A stretch of 64,000 nt of DNA from Bacteroidota bacterium (GTDB lineage: Bacteria; Bacteroidota; Bacteroidia; Bacteroidales; Paludibacteraceae): NCBI GenBank assembly GCA_023391625.1, contig JAEWAN010000006.1:496001-560000 (forward strand), written 5' to 3'. Shown one piece after another: positions 8,904 through 18,138 of this stretch (its first letter is position 1; each line of letters begins with the position of its first letter). A model generated the notes under the pieces. That model saw nothing but the letters and a program-made list of their open reading frames with translations, did not search any database and had not been told where the DNA came from. Made by a program: the position numbers and the translations under genes.

Positions 8904-11900
8904 ATGAGAAAAACGATTACCACTTTAGGACTGACTCTCTTGTTTAGTCTTTTTTTTGTGTCCCTTTCTGCCCAAACGACAGTTAAAATAAACCCTCAGG
9001 ACACGCAGCAGGAAATAGAAGGCTGGGGGGCTTCTTTATGCTGGTGGGCGCATATGATCGGTCAGTGGGATGATGAGGAAAAAATTGATGCAATTATTGA
9101 CTCTATTGTGTCGCCTGATAAGCTGAATATGAATGTGTTCCGTTATAATATCGGAGGAGGTGACGATCCGTCGCATTATACTACTCCAGACAAGCCGGGA
9201 CACATGGTAAGCGGGAAAGGTTTCCGGGCAGAAATGGAGGGTTTTAAACCGACAGAGAATGCGGAATACGATTGGTCTGCCGATGCCGGACAGCGTAACG
9301 TGATGCTTAAAATTAAAGAAAAACGTCCGGATGTTATTTTCGAGGCTTTTTCTAATTCTCCTCCTTACTGGATGACTTATAGTGGATGTTCCTCTGGAAA
9401 TGAATCGGCTAACAGTGACAATTTGAAGCCTGAATATTATGATGCTTTTTGCGACTATCTAATAGATGTTTGTAAACATTACAAAGAAACTTATGGCATA
9501 GAGTTTCGTACGCTGGAACCGTTTAATGAACCGTTGACTAATTATTGGGGAGCTATGGGCGGACAGGAAGGTTGTCATTTCGGTGTAAAGTCACAAATGG
9601 AAATCATACGGAAATTATATCCTAAATTACAGGCTTCCGGGTTGAATACAGTCATCTCGGCTTCAGACGAAACAAGTTTAGGTTACACTAAAACGGCTTT
9701 GAACGCATATATAAATGAAGGGGATATTTTGGATAAAATAGGTCAGATCAATACTCATACATATTCCGGTTCGGATAAAGAGAGGAAGGAAGTGCTTAAC
9801 TTGGTAAGACAAACCGGTAAACCTTTCTGGCAATCGGAAACGGGGCCGATGGGCATGAGTGGATCTGCTTTTGAAATAAATCTTCAGCTTGCCAAATTGT
9901 TGTTCCGCGACATGAATATCATGAAGCCGGATGCGTGGCTGGACTGGCAAATGATGGAAGAGGGTAATGACACCTGGTGCCAGTTTCGTGGTAGTTTCTC
10001 GGAAGAAACATACCATGTTGTAAAAAACTATTATGTGCGTATGCAGGTAACCCGTTTCTTTAAGCAAGGGTATCGTATATTGAGTTCCAGCGACCAGTCC
10101 AATGTCTTAATGGCAATAAGTCCCAATAATGACGAAGTGGTGTTGGCTTTGGTCAATAACTCCGGTGCAGAGAAAGCTTTTAATATTGATCTTTCTTCGT
10201 TTTATACGGCTGAAGGTGAAGCCCGTCTATTTAGAACAAGCACCGATGAGAATTGTAAAGAATTAAATTCGGTTGCTATAAAAGATAAATCCATTTCTTA
10301 CGCAGCTCCGGACTTGTCTATAACGACTATCATTATTCCGGTTAAAGCGATAGATTATAAGAAATTTGATATCCTGAATGGGATTGGATTTGAGAATAGC
10401 CAGATGCCCGGATTTTCCGGTGAATCGCTCAAAGTAGGAGATAATGTTGATAAAAACGGAATCAACAATACATCTAAGGTGCTGTCTGCGGATTTGACTA
10501 ATGCCGTATTAAGTTATAGTTTAGGTTCAACGTTTGTTCCCACTGCGGATTTCAGGTATTTGCATGTAATGGTTTATTCTCCTCAGGGGAATGTCAGCGA
10601 AGGAAAAGGGGAGGCGGGTGAAGTTGTCGTCTCTTTACCTGTATCAGCAGGATGGCAGGATGTAGTTATTGATCTGGCTTCTTATAAAGAACTTGATAAA
10701 ATAAGTTTCTCCGGTAAGGGGATTTTCTGTATTGATAATTTAGTTATAAACGGCAGGCCTGGCAAGCGGGAAATAGCAGAGAATGCACCGGTTTTTAATT
10801 TTGAAACTCCGGAAGGTACACCTGATTATTCTTTTGAAAACACTAAAAACTTAGCGGTAACAGGAATCGTGATAAATAATCCGGATTACGGAGGGTTAAA
10901 TCCGTTGGGAAAGATTTTCGAGTGCCTTTTACCTCCGGTGGCTGATGCGTCGAAAGCAGAAAGTGCTTTTGTCATAAGCTTGCCTTCTCCGTTTAAAATA
11001 TCGGAAGATACCAGATACATGCACTTTATGATTAAATCGCCTGCGGAAAAAGTAGATGTACAGGTAAATTCGTTATCCCAGTCGTTGACTATTCCCAAGA
11101 ATCAATGGGTTGATCTGGTACTTGATTTGAACTCTATTACAGGAGAACTGATAAGAGAAATGAAAATATCTCCTTATGGCAGAATAAATCTGAACTCTCT
11201 TGTTTATATAGACAACATAGTATTTAATAAAAATTCTTCTCCTAAAGAATATGTTTACAGTGCTCCCGGTACTAATCCCTATGTCATCGTATCCCGGCAT
11301 TCAGGACTGGCAATCGTTGAAAGCGAAGATGGAATAATCCAGACCCAGGTGGACATGTCGTTTCAGGATAAAGCACAGCAATGGCTTTTTTCTCCTAACG
11401 GACGAGGATATGTGATAACGAATGTCCTGTCGGGAAAAAGCCTGTTTGATAATGGCTCTTATTTTCTTGCTTCACAAGAAAGGGGAGAAGAAGTGTCCGG
11501 TTATGTATATGCAGTGGCAGAGTCGGAAAATAGTTATGTCCGGATTAATTCCCTTGCAAGTAACAAGGCGCTGGATGTTGATAATGCCAGTACGGAAGTA
11601 GGTGCTAAAATAGGTTTATGGACTTACGGGACATCAGACAATATCCACCGTCAGTGGGCTCTGCTGGAAGTGAAAGGTGATACAGAAACAAGTATTCGGG
11701 AGCAGGAGTGTAAGCCGTCGCCGCTACTTTATACTATAAATGGAGGATTATTCCTGGCAGAAGCGGAGGCAGGTTCTGTTTATGAAGTCTATGATATGGC
11801 TGGTATGTTGCTTAAAAGCGGAATAGTTGATTCTGATCCTTTGAATGTGATGCAGGCTTCCGGTATTTTCCTGGTTCGTGTAAAGACTGGTGATATCAAT

Positions 11901-11927
11901 TATTCATTAAAAGGAGTTTCTTTCTGA
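8904..11927 (+). CDS. Secreted GH30 family glycoside hydrolase with lectin-like and sorting-like C-terminal domains
   Basis: A 1,007-aa secreted enzyme. The ATG at 8904 gives the signal peptide MRKTITTLGLTLLFSLFF...SAQ; an upstream GTG at 8892 is less likely. The GH30 catalytic domain spans about 24-485: NVFRYNIGGGDD, acid/base Glu209 in LEPFNEPL, nucleophile Glu312 in FWQSETGP. GH30 members cleave beta-1,6-glucan or galactan, xylan or glucosylceramide; the subfamily cannot be fixed by eye. Two beta-sandwich, carbohydrate-binding-like modules follow (about 490-620 and 640-785), each ending in an IDN[LI]V motif. A ricin-type beta-trefoil (about 795-930, ending HRQWALLEV) comes next. The last ~65 residues (VYEVYDMAGMLLKSG ... 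GIFLVRVKTGD) resemble a type IX secretion sorting domain. No SusC/SusD pair or regulator is beside it. Confidence 0.87.
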   Translation: MRKTITTLGLTLLFSLFFVSLSAQTTVKINPQDTQQEIEGWGASLCWWAHMIGQWDDEEKIDAIIDSIVSPDKLNMNVFRYNIGGGDDPSHYTTPDKPGHMVSGKGFRAEMEGFKPTENAEYDWSADAGQRNVMLKIKEKRPDVIFEAFSNSPPYWMTYSGCSSGNESANSDNLKPEYYDAFCDYLIDVCKHYKETYGIEFRTLEPFNEPLTNYWGAMGGQEGCHFGVKSQMEIIRKLYPKLQASGLNTVISASDETSLGYTKTALNAYINEGDILDKIGQINTHTYSGSDKERKEVLNLVRQTGKPFWQSETGPMGMSGSAFEINLQLAKLLFRDMNIMKPDAWLDWQMMEEGNDTWCQFRGSFSEETYHVVKNYYVRMQVTRFFKQGYRILSSSDQSNVLMAISPNNDEVVLALVNNSGAEKAFNIDLSSFYTAEGEARLFRTSTDENCKELNSVAIKDKSISYAAPDLSITTIIIPVKAIDYKKFDILNGIGFENSQMPGFSGESLKVGDNVDKNGINNTSKVLSADLTNAVLSYSLGSTFVPTADFRYLHVMVYSPQGNVSEGKGEAGEVVVSLPVSAGWQDVVIDLASYKELDKISFSGKGIFCIDNLVINGRPGKREIAENAPVFNFETPEGTPDYSFENTKNLAVTGIVINNPDYGGLNPLGKIFECLLPPVADASKAESAFVISLPSPFKISEDTRYMHFMIKSPAEKVDVQVNSLSQSLTIPKNQWVDLVLDLNSITGELIREMKISPYGRINLNSLVYIDNIVFNKNSSPKEYVYSAPGTNPYVIVSRHSGLAIVESEDGIIQTQVDMSFQDKAQQWLFSPNGRGYVITNVLSGKSLFDNGSYFLASQERGEEVSGYVYAVAESENSYVRINSLASNKALDVDNASTEVGAKIGLWTYGTSDNIHRQWALLEVKGDTETSIREQECKPSPLLYTINGGLFLAEAEAGSVYEVYDMAGMLLKSGIVDSDPLNVMQASGIFLVRVKTGDINYSLKGVSF

Positions 11928-12246
11928 TATCTTGTGAAGCTATTCCTTTAATTTTAAATACGTTTTTCCACAAATAGAGGGTTGCTAAGTATATAAAGCT
12001 AGTCGTTGATATCTTTTTAGTCAGGTTAAGGTACTTTATTTTGTCTTTTTGATATTTATAACCCTTGTTTTGTGGCAATATTCTAAAAAGGAATTTATGT
12101 GAGTTTGCTTTATTTTTTTGATATTTTCGTCTTTAAAAAAATCTTTTTGTAAAAAAAAGTAAGTTTTTTAAAGAAAAAAGTTGATTTTTTAATCGATTTC
12201 ACTAACTTTGCAATCAGAAAAACTTAAAACCAAAAAACAATAAGAA
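11928..12246. other. 319-base AT-rich spacer before gdhA
   Basis: Holds the gdhA promoter at its 3' end and otherwise only AT-rich sequence with poly-T and poly-A runs. No terminator hairpin for the GH30 gene was found with confidence. Confidence 0.5.
12181..12210 (+). promoter_or_regulatory. gdhA promoter (Bacteroidota -33/-7 type)
   Basis: TTG at 12181-12183 and TAACTTTG at 12203-12210 are separated by 19 bases, the canonical Bacteroidota spacing. The transcript would begin about 30 bases before the gdhA ATG. The same TAACTTTG box recurs before the 24233, gapA and SPOR genes. Confidence 0.75.
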
Positions 12247-13584
12247 ATGAAAGTTCAACAAGTTCTTGACAATTTGCAAAGAAGATTCCCGAATGAACCG
12301 GAATATCTTCAGGCAGTAAAAGAAGTATTAGAATCTATTGAAGATGTTTATAACTCACATCCGGAGTTTGAAAAACAAAATCTGATCGAACGTCTTTGTA
12401 TTCCAGATCGTATTTTCTCTTTCCGTGTAACTTGGGTTGACGATAAAGGTAATGTTCAGACTAATATGGGCTACCGTGTACAACATAACAATGCTATTGG
12501 CCCATACAAAGGTGGTATTCGTTTCCACTCTTCAGTAAACCTTTCTATTTTGAAGTTCTTGGCATTTGAACAGACATTTAAAAACTCTTTGACTACATTA
12601 CCTATGGGTGGTGGTAAAGGTGGTTCTGACTTCAATCCAAAAGGTAAATCAGATGCTGAAATCATGCGTTTCTGCCAGGCTTTCATAACTGAATTATGGA
12701 GACATATCGGTCCTGATACCGACGTTCCTGCTGGTGACATAGGTGTTGGTGGACGTGAAGTAGGTTACATGTTTGGTATGTACAAAAAATTGGCACGTGA
12801 AAATACAGGAACTTTTACAGGTAAAGGTCTTGAATTTGGCGGTTCACTTATCCGTCCGGAAGCTACTGGATATGGAAATATCTACTTCTTGATGAATATG
12901 TTGAAAAGAAAAGGTATCAATGATTTGAAAGGACAGGTTGTAGCAATTTCCGGTTCTGGAAACGTAGCAACTTATACTGCACAAAAAGCATTGGAACTTG
13001 GTGCAAAAGTAATCACTTTGTCAGATAGCAATGGTTACATCTATGACGAAAACGGTATTGATGAAGAAAAACTGAAATATGTATTCGAATTGAAAAACGT
13101 ATACCGTGGACGTATCAAAGAATATGCTGAAAAATATGGTTGTAAATATGTTGAAGGTGGACGTCCTTGGGGTGAAAAATGTACTATTGCATTGCCTTCT
13201 GCAACTCAAAACGAGTTGAATGGTGACGACGCTCAGGCATTGGTTAACAATGGTTGTATCGCTGTTTCTGAAGGTGCAAACATGCCTTCTACTCCGGAAG
13301 CAATCGAAGTATTCTTGAAGAGCAAAATTCTTTACGCTCCGGGTAAAGCAGCTAATGCCGGTGGTGTTTCTACTTCAGGTTTGGAAATGACTCAGAACTC
13401 AGTTCGTTATAGCTGGAGCCGTGAAGAAGTAGATCAGAAACTGAAAGGTATCATGGCTGATATTCACGAAGCTTGCGTTAAATACGGAACTGAAGCAGAC
13501 GGTTATGTAAATTACGTAAAAGGTGCTAACGTTGCCGGATTTATGAAAGTAGCAAAAGCTATGATGGCTCAGGGAGTATTATAA
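12247..13584 (+). CDS. gdhA: NADP-dependent glutamate dehydrogenase
   Basis: Interconverts 2-oxoglutarate plus ammonia and glutamate; the main ammonia-assimilating enzyme of many Bacteroidales. The 445-aa length matches the hexameric bacterial class. Conserved segments: NAIGPYKGGIRFH, the catalytic-lysine block LPMGGGKGGSDFNPKGKS, GDIGVGGREVGYMFG, and the Rossmann nucleotide-binding turn VAISGSGNVATYTA. GPYKGG and the 445-residue size argue for the anabolic NADP enzyme, though cofactor use is not proven. Codon choice is strongly biased (many GGT, GAA, CGT), as expected for an abundant protein. It is monocistronic: strong promoter before, terminator after. Confidence 0.96.
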   Translation: MKVQQVLDNLQRRFPNEPEYLQAVKEVLESIEDVYNSHPEFEKQNLIERLCIPDRIFSFRVTWVDDKGNVQTNMGYRVQHNNAIGPYKGGIRFHSSVNLSILKFLAFEQTFKNSLTTLPMGGGKGGSDFNPKGKSDAEIMRFCQAFITELWRHIGPDTDVPAGDIGVGGREVGYMFGMYKKLARENTGTFTGKGLEFGGSLIRPEATGYGNIYFLMNMLKRKGINDLKGQVVAISGSGNVATYTAQKALELGAKVITLSDSNGYIYDENGIDEEKLKYVFELKNVYRGRIKEYAEKYGCKYVEGGRPWGEKCTIALPSATQNELNGDDAQALVNNGCIAVSEGANMPSTPEAIEVFLKSKILYAPGKAANAGGVSTSGLEMTQNSVRYSWSREEVDQKLKGIMADIHEACVKYGTEADGYVNYVKGANVAGFMKVAKAMMAQGVL

Positions 13585-13607
13585 TAAAGTATAGTTAGAT
13601 AAGATTT

Positions 13608-13645
13608 ACAGGTTGTTTCTTAATTGGGACAACCTGTATTTTTTT
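13608..13645 (+). terminator. gdhA intrinsic terminator
   Basis: Nine-base stem ACAGGTTGT/ACAACCTGT (13608-13616 and 13629-13637) followed by seven T residues, 23 bases after the stop codon. Confidence 0.85.
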
Positions 13646-13722
13646 GCTTGTAAGGGAAAAGAAAGAACGCTCATCTTGTTTTTTGTATAGCAGATAGTTT
13701 TTGAAATATATGGGCATTGCAT

Positions 13723-13756
13723 AAAAAAGGCAGTTGAAGAAATCAACTGCCTTTTT
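13723..13756 (-). terminator. asnA terminator, possibly bidirectional
   Basis: Nine-base stem GGCAGTTGA/TCAACTGCC (13729-13737, 13743-13751) with a five-base loop. It is flanked by A6 on the left and T5 on the right, so a U-tract follows in either direction. It lies 20 bases beyond the asnA stop. Confidence 0.8.
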
Positions 13757-13775
13757 GTAGTATGAATGATTTGAT

Positions 13776-14813
13776 TTAAATCAAATTGATATTTAATTTT
13801 TCACATTCTTTCCGCATTTCTTCCGGCCATATACTTGCCTGAATTTCTCCTATATGAGCTTTGCGCAAAAAGAACATACATAGACGGGACTGACCGATAC
13901 CTCCTCCTATGGACAGGGGAAGCGAACCTTCTACTAATCGTTTGTGGAAGTATAAGTTCAGGCGTTCTTGTTGTCCGGTTATTTCCAGTTGTTTCAGTAG
14001 AGCTTCTTTGTTTACCCGGATACCCATAGATGATACTTCAAATGGCAGTTCAAGAACCGGATTCCATAAAATGATGTCGCCGTTCAAACCGGGAAGTCCT
14101 TTTTCGCCGGGAGTTGTCCAGTCGTCATAATCTGGAGCGCGTCCGTCGTGTCTTTCACCGTCGCCTAATACTCCGCCAATTCCGATAACGAATATGGCTT
14201 TATATTTTTTTGCGGCTTCGTATTCCCGTTCTTTAGGAGTTTTGTCGGGGTACATCTGGCGAAGCTCTTCCGCATGAATAAATGTAATTTCTTCCGGCAG
14301 GTATGGTTTTATTTCAGGGAAACTTTCGGAAATCAGATATTCTGTGCGTAAAAAAGTAGCATATATTTTGCGTACAATGGATTTCAGAAAATCAATATTG
14401 CGCTCTTCTTCAGACATAACCCGTTCCCAATCCCATTGGTCTACGTATAAAGAGTGGATATTGCCTAACTCTTCGTCTGCACGGATTGCGTTCATATCTG
14501 TGTAGATACCGTAACCTTGTTCTATATTGTAGTCCGCTAATGTAACCCTTTTCCATTTAGCCAGAGAATGAACCACTTCCGCACGGGCGTCTCCCATATC
14601 CTTTATCGGGAAGTTTACGGCACGTTCCACGCCATTAAGGTCGTCATTTAAGCCGGTGCCACGTAATACAAAAAGCGGGGCAGTGATTCTGCGTAAGCGT
14701 AATTCTGCAGATAAATTGCCCTGGAAAAAATCTTTTAGTTTTGTAATGGCTAATTCGGTCTGTTGCAGATTGATTAGAGGTTTATAATTAGCTGGTTTTA
14801 CAAGATAACTCAT
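13776..14813 (-). CDS. asnA: Aspartate-ammonia ligase (asparagine synthetase A)
   Basis: Makes asparagine from aspartate and free ammonia with ATP to AMP; a class II aminoacyl-tRNA-synthetase-like fold. The 345-aa length is near the family norm (~330-345). Family blocks include RRITAPLFVLRGTGLNDDLN, the YGIYTDMNAIRADE stretch, VDQWDWERV and the terminal GGGIGQSRLCMFFLRK motif. It lies head-away from gdhA, another ammonia-assimilating gene, with a shared terminator region between. A -7 box at 14854-14861 suggests its own promoter. Confidence 0.97.
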   Translation of the reverse strand: MSYLVKPANYKPLINLQQTELAITKLKDFFQGNLSAELRLRRITAPLFVLRGTGLNDDLNGVERAVNFPIKDMGDARAEVVHSLAKWKRVTLADYNIEQGYGIYTDMNAIRADEELGNIHSLYVDQWDWERVMSEEERNIDFLKSIVRKIYATFLRTEYLISESFPEIKPYLPEEITFIHAEELRQMYPDKTPKEREYEAAKKYKAIFVIGIGGVLGDGERHDGRAPDYDDWTTPGEKGLPGLNGDIILWNPVLELPFEVSSMGIRVNKEALLKQLEITGQQERLNLYFHKRLVEGSLPLSIGGGIGQSRLCMFFLRKAHIGEIQASIWPEEMRKECEKLNINLI

Positions 14814-14853
14814 GTGTTTTTATATAAAAATCATTAGTATATTAGAATGACTG

Positions 14854-14861
14854 CAAATATA
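14854..14861 (-). promoter_or_regulatory. Possible asnA -7 box
   Basis: On the minus strand this reads TATATTTG, 40 bases before the asnA ATG. No -33 element at the usual distance is clear. Confidence 0.4.
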
Positions 14862-14994
14862 AGCATAATGATAGAAATAGCCTTGTGATTGTGACAAAAA
14901 AATAAATTAAAATCCATATTTATATACATAAAGCAAATAATTCTTTTACTTTTCTGCTTTTTTAAGAGCAGATATTACATGATGGGCTATCGCT

Positions 14995-15045
14995 TAAATA
15001 ATGAATGTCCGGCTTCATATTATGAAGCCGGACATTCATTATTTA
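14995..15045 (-). terminator. Long perfect inverted repeat, probable folA terminator
   Basis: Two 25-base arms (14995-15019 and 15021-15045) are perfect reverse complements around one central base. The core is TGTCCGGCTTCATA and its complement, and the outer ends are AT-rich. It starts 11 bases after the folA stop. The TTATTTA end of the transcript can serve as a weak U-tract. The arms are far longer than the other terminators in this window. Confidence 0.65.
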
Positions 15046-15056
15046 GTTATGTTGTT

Positions 15057-15563
15057 TTATTTATTGTCGTTTTTTCTTTGATATTCTACAAAAGAATAGG
15101 CATATGGGTTTTTTTCATCGGCAGGATGATCTTCCCTGGCTATTTCTTCCCATTCAGATGAGTCTATTTGTGGAAAAAATGTGTCCGCCTGAAAGTCTGC
15201 ATGTACCCAGGTTATATAAAGGTTGTCTGCCTTGTCAAGGCATTGTTTATAAACGGTACTGCCTCCTATGATAAACACTTGTTTTTCATGTTCGCACAAA
15301 TCCAATGCATCTTCAAGGGAGTCTGCTTCAAAATATCCCTCTGTAACACCATCGGACAGGATAGAGCGTAATACGATATTTTTCCGGTTAGGCAGGGGAC
15401 CGTTAGGCAGACTTTCAAAAGTACGTTTTCCCATGATGACCGGATGTCCTGTAGTTAATTCCTTAAAGTGTTTTAAGTCTGCAGGCAAATGCCAGGGTAG
15501 GTGGTTATGTTTACCTATTGCATAGTTTTTTGCAACAGCGGCAATGATAGAAACTTTCGGCAT
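15057..15563 (-). CDS. folA: Dihydrofolate reductase
   Basis: Reduces dihydrofolate to tetrahydrofolate with NADPH; target of trimethoprim. At 168 aa it has a normal length. Visible motifs: IAAVAKNYAIGKHNHLPWHL (substrate/NADPH site), the acidic helix PADLKHFKELT, GKRTFESLPNGPLPNRKNIV and FIIGGSTVYKQ. thyA, the usual neighbour, is 13 kb away. A TACTTTTG box at 15609-15616 may be its promoter. Confidence 0.96.
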   Translation of the reverse strand: MPKVSIIAAVAKNYAIGKHNHLPWHLPADLKHFKELTTGHPVIMGKRTFESLPNGPLPNRKNIVLRSILSDGVTEGYFEADSLEDALDLCEHEKQVFIIGGSTVYKQCLDKADNLYITWVHADFQADTFFPQIDSSEWEEIAREDHPADEKNPYAYSFVEYQRKNDNK

Positions 15564-15874
15564 AGTTATAGATTTTGGAATATCTGTTCAAATATTAATT
15601 TCAAATAGCAAAAGTACTAAAAAACTGTCTGTTTAAAAAATTGAAGGCTTATATAATACATAAAACGGCTCGGGGTTGAAGGTGAATGATTTTTTACTTG
15701 TTTTTTTTTGTTTGATAAAATAACTGTTTGTAAATGAATGAGTTTTATTCCTTATTGTATCTTTATGTTTGTGAATAAGGGTTAATTTTGAGTTTTTAAA
15801 GCAAGTTTGGATAAGATTTTGAAGTATATCTTTTACAGTAGAATAATCTGATTTAAATATTAACACTAAAAGCT
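15564..15874. other. 311-base divergent intergenic region between folA and tonB
   Basis: AT-rich. On the minus strand TACTTTTG at 15609-15616 fits a folA -7 box. A short minus-strand open frame (15633-15866) looks like chance: Lys/Ser/Phe-rich, no motif, no homologue known to me. No element for the tonB-like gene was identified. Confidence 0.45.
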
Positions 15875-16570
15875 ATGTTACACAAAAAATCTTCAAATGC
15901 AAATCTGGAAAATAAAAGGTCCGTTGCATTATTAATGGGTCTGGTAATTGCGCTTTCCGTGCTTTATGTCGCTTTGGAGTGGTCTCATAAGGAAATTACG
16001 GTCTATACTCCTCTTCCGGTTGTTGTTACGGAACCGGAGGTGCTTTTTACTCCTCCCACTCCGCCGCCGCCAAGGCCTGCTCCTCCTAAGTCTTTGGTAC
16101 AGGCTGTTGTAAAACCGGAAATTGTTATGGGAGGATTTAATCCGGTGGATAGCCTTGAGCAGCAGGATTCGGCATTATTGAATGATTGGACTGAAAGGCT
16201 TATGGATGATCCCATATTCATAGGTGGCCCTATTGTAGAAGATAGTCTTGAAACCGTGCCTTTTATGCCGGGGTGGGCTGGGATGCCGGAATTTATGGAA
16301 GGTGATCTCCAGCAATATTTAGCTAAACACGTTCGTTATCCGGGTCGTGCCATAACTTATGGTATAAAGGGAACAGTTATTTGCCAGTTCGTAATTGATA
16401 AGGATGGAACTATAACTGACATTAAGATTGTACGAAGTATAGATCCTGATTTGGATAATGAAGTAATTCGCGTTGTGGAGAATATGCCTTCATGGACTCC
16501 TGGAGTGCAAAATGGCAAGCCTGTGAAAGTACAGTTTACGCTACCCGTGAAATTTGATTTGAAAAATTGA
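15875..16570 (+). CDS. TonB-like energy transducer
   Basis: A 231-aa protein with the TonB plan. A short cytoplasmic N-terminus precedes one membrane helix (about 16-35) and a periplasmic proline-rich stretch (FTPPTPPPPRPAPPK, about 58-72). The C-terminal domain (about 150-231) has VRYPGRAITYGIKGTVICQF, DKDGTITDIKIVRSIDPDLD and the closing GKPVKVQFTLPVKF, which is the common Bacteroidota TonB form. It couples the proton gradient, through ExbB/ExbD, to outer-membrane TonB-dependent transporters. No exbBD or transporter genes are nearby, and Bacteroidota usually have several TonB paralogues, so the partner cannot be assigned. Confidence 0.92.
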   Translation: MLHKKSSNANLENKRSVALLMGLVIALSVLYVALEWSHKEITVYTPLPVVVTEPEVLFTPPTPPPPRPAPPKSLVQAVVKPEIVMGGFNPVDSLEQQDSALLNDWTERLMDDPIFIGGPIVEDSLETVPFMPGWAGMPEFMEGDLQQYLAKHVRYPGRAITYGIKGTVICQFVIDKDGTITDIKIVRSIDPDLDNEVIRVVENMPSWTPGVQNGKPVKVQFTLPVKFDLKN

Positions 16571-16607
16571 TTTCTTTATCATAAACATTATTTGGCAGCT
16601 TTGTTTT

Positions 16608-16662
16608 AAAAATATCATCCCCGGTAGATGCATACGATACTACCGGGGATGATATTTTTTTT
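16608..16662. terminator. Bidirectional terminator between tonB-like and DUF389 genes
   Basis: A 17-base stem (AATATCATCCCCGGTAG, 16611-16627, pairing with 16640-16656) lies 40 bases after the tonB-like stop. It is followed by T residues on the plus strand and preceded by A residues that give a U-tract for the converging minus-strand gene. Confidence 0.85.
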
Positions 16663-16692
16663 CGGAATTTTATCAGATTGTAGTTTGTATTT

Positions 16693-18072
16693 TTAGTGTA
16701 TTTCAATGATTTTAAGTTCCTCAATACCCAACCGTACTTTGAACCATTCATTCAAGCGTTGTTCCCGTGTAGTGTCTTTAGGGTTGATCCACTCCACGTA
16801 AAGGGTTGGGATGGTGTCTAATGCAGATTCTTTTACATCGGTATATACCGAATGGTTGGAAATAGAGAAACGTTTTACATTGGGGTATTCTATGGCTATT
16901 TCCCGGGCTAACTGGAGATGGTCTATACCGGACAATTTGATTTTATCCAGCTCATGATTAAGTGATGTAATGACTGAGTCTTTTGTATAGATTTGCTGGT
17001 CTTTTTTCTCCAGTAAATTGCTCAATACATTTGCTTGCGTATTTAAGTCTATTGTTCCGGAAGTTTGTTTGATAGTGAGTTTTGTGTCTGCCAGTCCGAA
17101 ATCTATCAGTTTGTTTTGTAAACGCTCTATTTGTTGGGAATCTAAAGTGTTGCCTACTAAAGAAATAGAAATTTCCTGTCCTTTACGGTTGTAATTTCTT
17201 TTTACATTGATGATTTCAATATTGCTGAACATTTCTTCTTTCTGTATTTCCTGTACATATTTTATAGCCTGTGAGTTAAACCGGCTTTCGCTAACCAGAT
17301 TCCAGGCCATGAGAATACTGGGTACGATAACAATGACGGAAAAAATAGAGATTGTTCTTTTTACAATACGCTGTCTGGAGGGGTCTACGTATTTACGGCT
17401 TGGGAAGCGTAGGTAACGCACCATGATAAAAGTGGCCAGCGCTATGAAAAAGGAATTGATGAAAAACAAGTAGAAAGCTCCGAGGAAATAGTTAAATTGC
17501 CCGGTGGCTAACCCGTAGCCGGCAGTACAGAGTGGAGGCATTAAGGCTGTGGCAATTGCGACACCGGATATGACTACTATTTTCCCTTCTTTACGTGATG
17601 AAGCTACAATACCGGCAAATCCTCCGAAAAGTGCTATCAGTACATCATAAATGGTAGGAGTAGTGCGTGCCAGAAGTTCGGACTGGGCATCGCTAAGCGG
17701 ACTGATTATAAAATAAGTTGTTGAAGCTATCAGACTTATTATGACCATGACCAGTAAATTACGGATGGAGGTTCGTAACAAGTCCGTGTCATTGATCCCG
17801 ATAGCCAGGCCTACTCCGTTGATAGGTCCCATCAGAGGAGAGATAAGCATTGCGCCTATAATTACTGCTGTGGAGTTGACATTTAGTCCTACGGAAGCCA
17901 CTATGATGGCAAAAAATAAAATCCATACGTTTGCTCCTTTGAACTCAATGTCTTTCTTTATAGAATTGATAGTTGCTTCAATATCCGTATCTTCATGCAG
18001 GCTGGCGAGATTGCGGATGTACACACGTAGTCGTTTTAAAAATCTGGACAGTTTATTTTTTAAATTTCCCAT
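16693..18072 (-). CDS. DUF389 family membrane protein
   Basis: A 459-aa protein. The N-terminal half is a DUF389 membrane domain: about six hydrophobic helices between residues 45 and 250, with VNSTAVIIGAMLISPLMGPI, FGGFAGIVASSRKEGK and GVAIATALMPPLCTAGYG. The C-terminal half (about 265-459) is soluble and contains a short coiled-coil-like section (LSNLLEKKDQQIYTKDSVI). Similar two-part proteins occur across Bacteroidota. The transport role is unknown and I do not assign one. It lies 137 bases downstream of ilvE on the same strand. Confidence 0.88.
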   Translation of the reverse strand: MGNLKNKLSRFLKRLRVYIRNLASLHEDTDIEATINSIKKDIEFKGANVWILFFAIIVASVGLNVNSTAVIIGAMLISPLMGPINGVGLAIGINDTDLLRTSIRNLLVMVIISLIASTTYFIISPLSDAQSELLARTTPTIYDVLIALFGGFAGIVASSRKEGKIVVISGVAIATALMPPLCTAGYGLATGQFNYFLGAFYLFFINSFFIALATFIMVRYLRFPSRKYVDPSRQRIVKRTISIFSVIVIVPSILMAWNLVSESRFNSQAIKYVQEIQKEEMFSNIEIINVKRNYNRKGQEISISLVGNTLDSQQIERLQNKLIDFGLADTKLTIKQTSGTIDLNTQANVLSNLLEKKDQQIYTKDSVITSLNHELDKIKLSGIDHLQLAREIAIEYPNVKRFSISNHSVYTDVKESALDTIPTLYVEWINPKDTTREQRLNEWFKVRLGIEELKIIEIH

Positions 18073-18138
18073 AGTGAATTATTTGTATGCTGTAAACGGT
18101 GATAAGTAAAACCGGAAATGCTTTGGATATATGTAAAT

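Noticed and set aside
11896..12078. 60-aa minus-strand frame after the GH30 gene
   Set aside because: Overlaps the GH30 3' end, AT-driven composition, no support.
14995..15045. IS or MITE terminal repeat
   Set aside because: No flanking target duplication or second copy could be seen in the window; a terminator is the simpler reading.
15633..15866. 77-aa frame between folA and the tonB-like gene
   Set aside because: Lys, Ser and Phe-rich, overlaps the folA promoter side, no motif or ribosome site; probably chance in AT-rich DNA.
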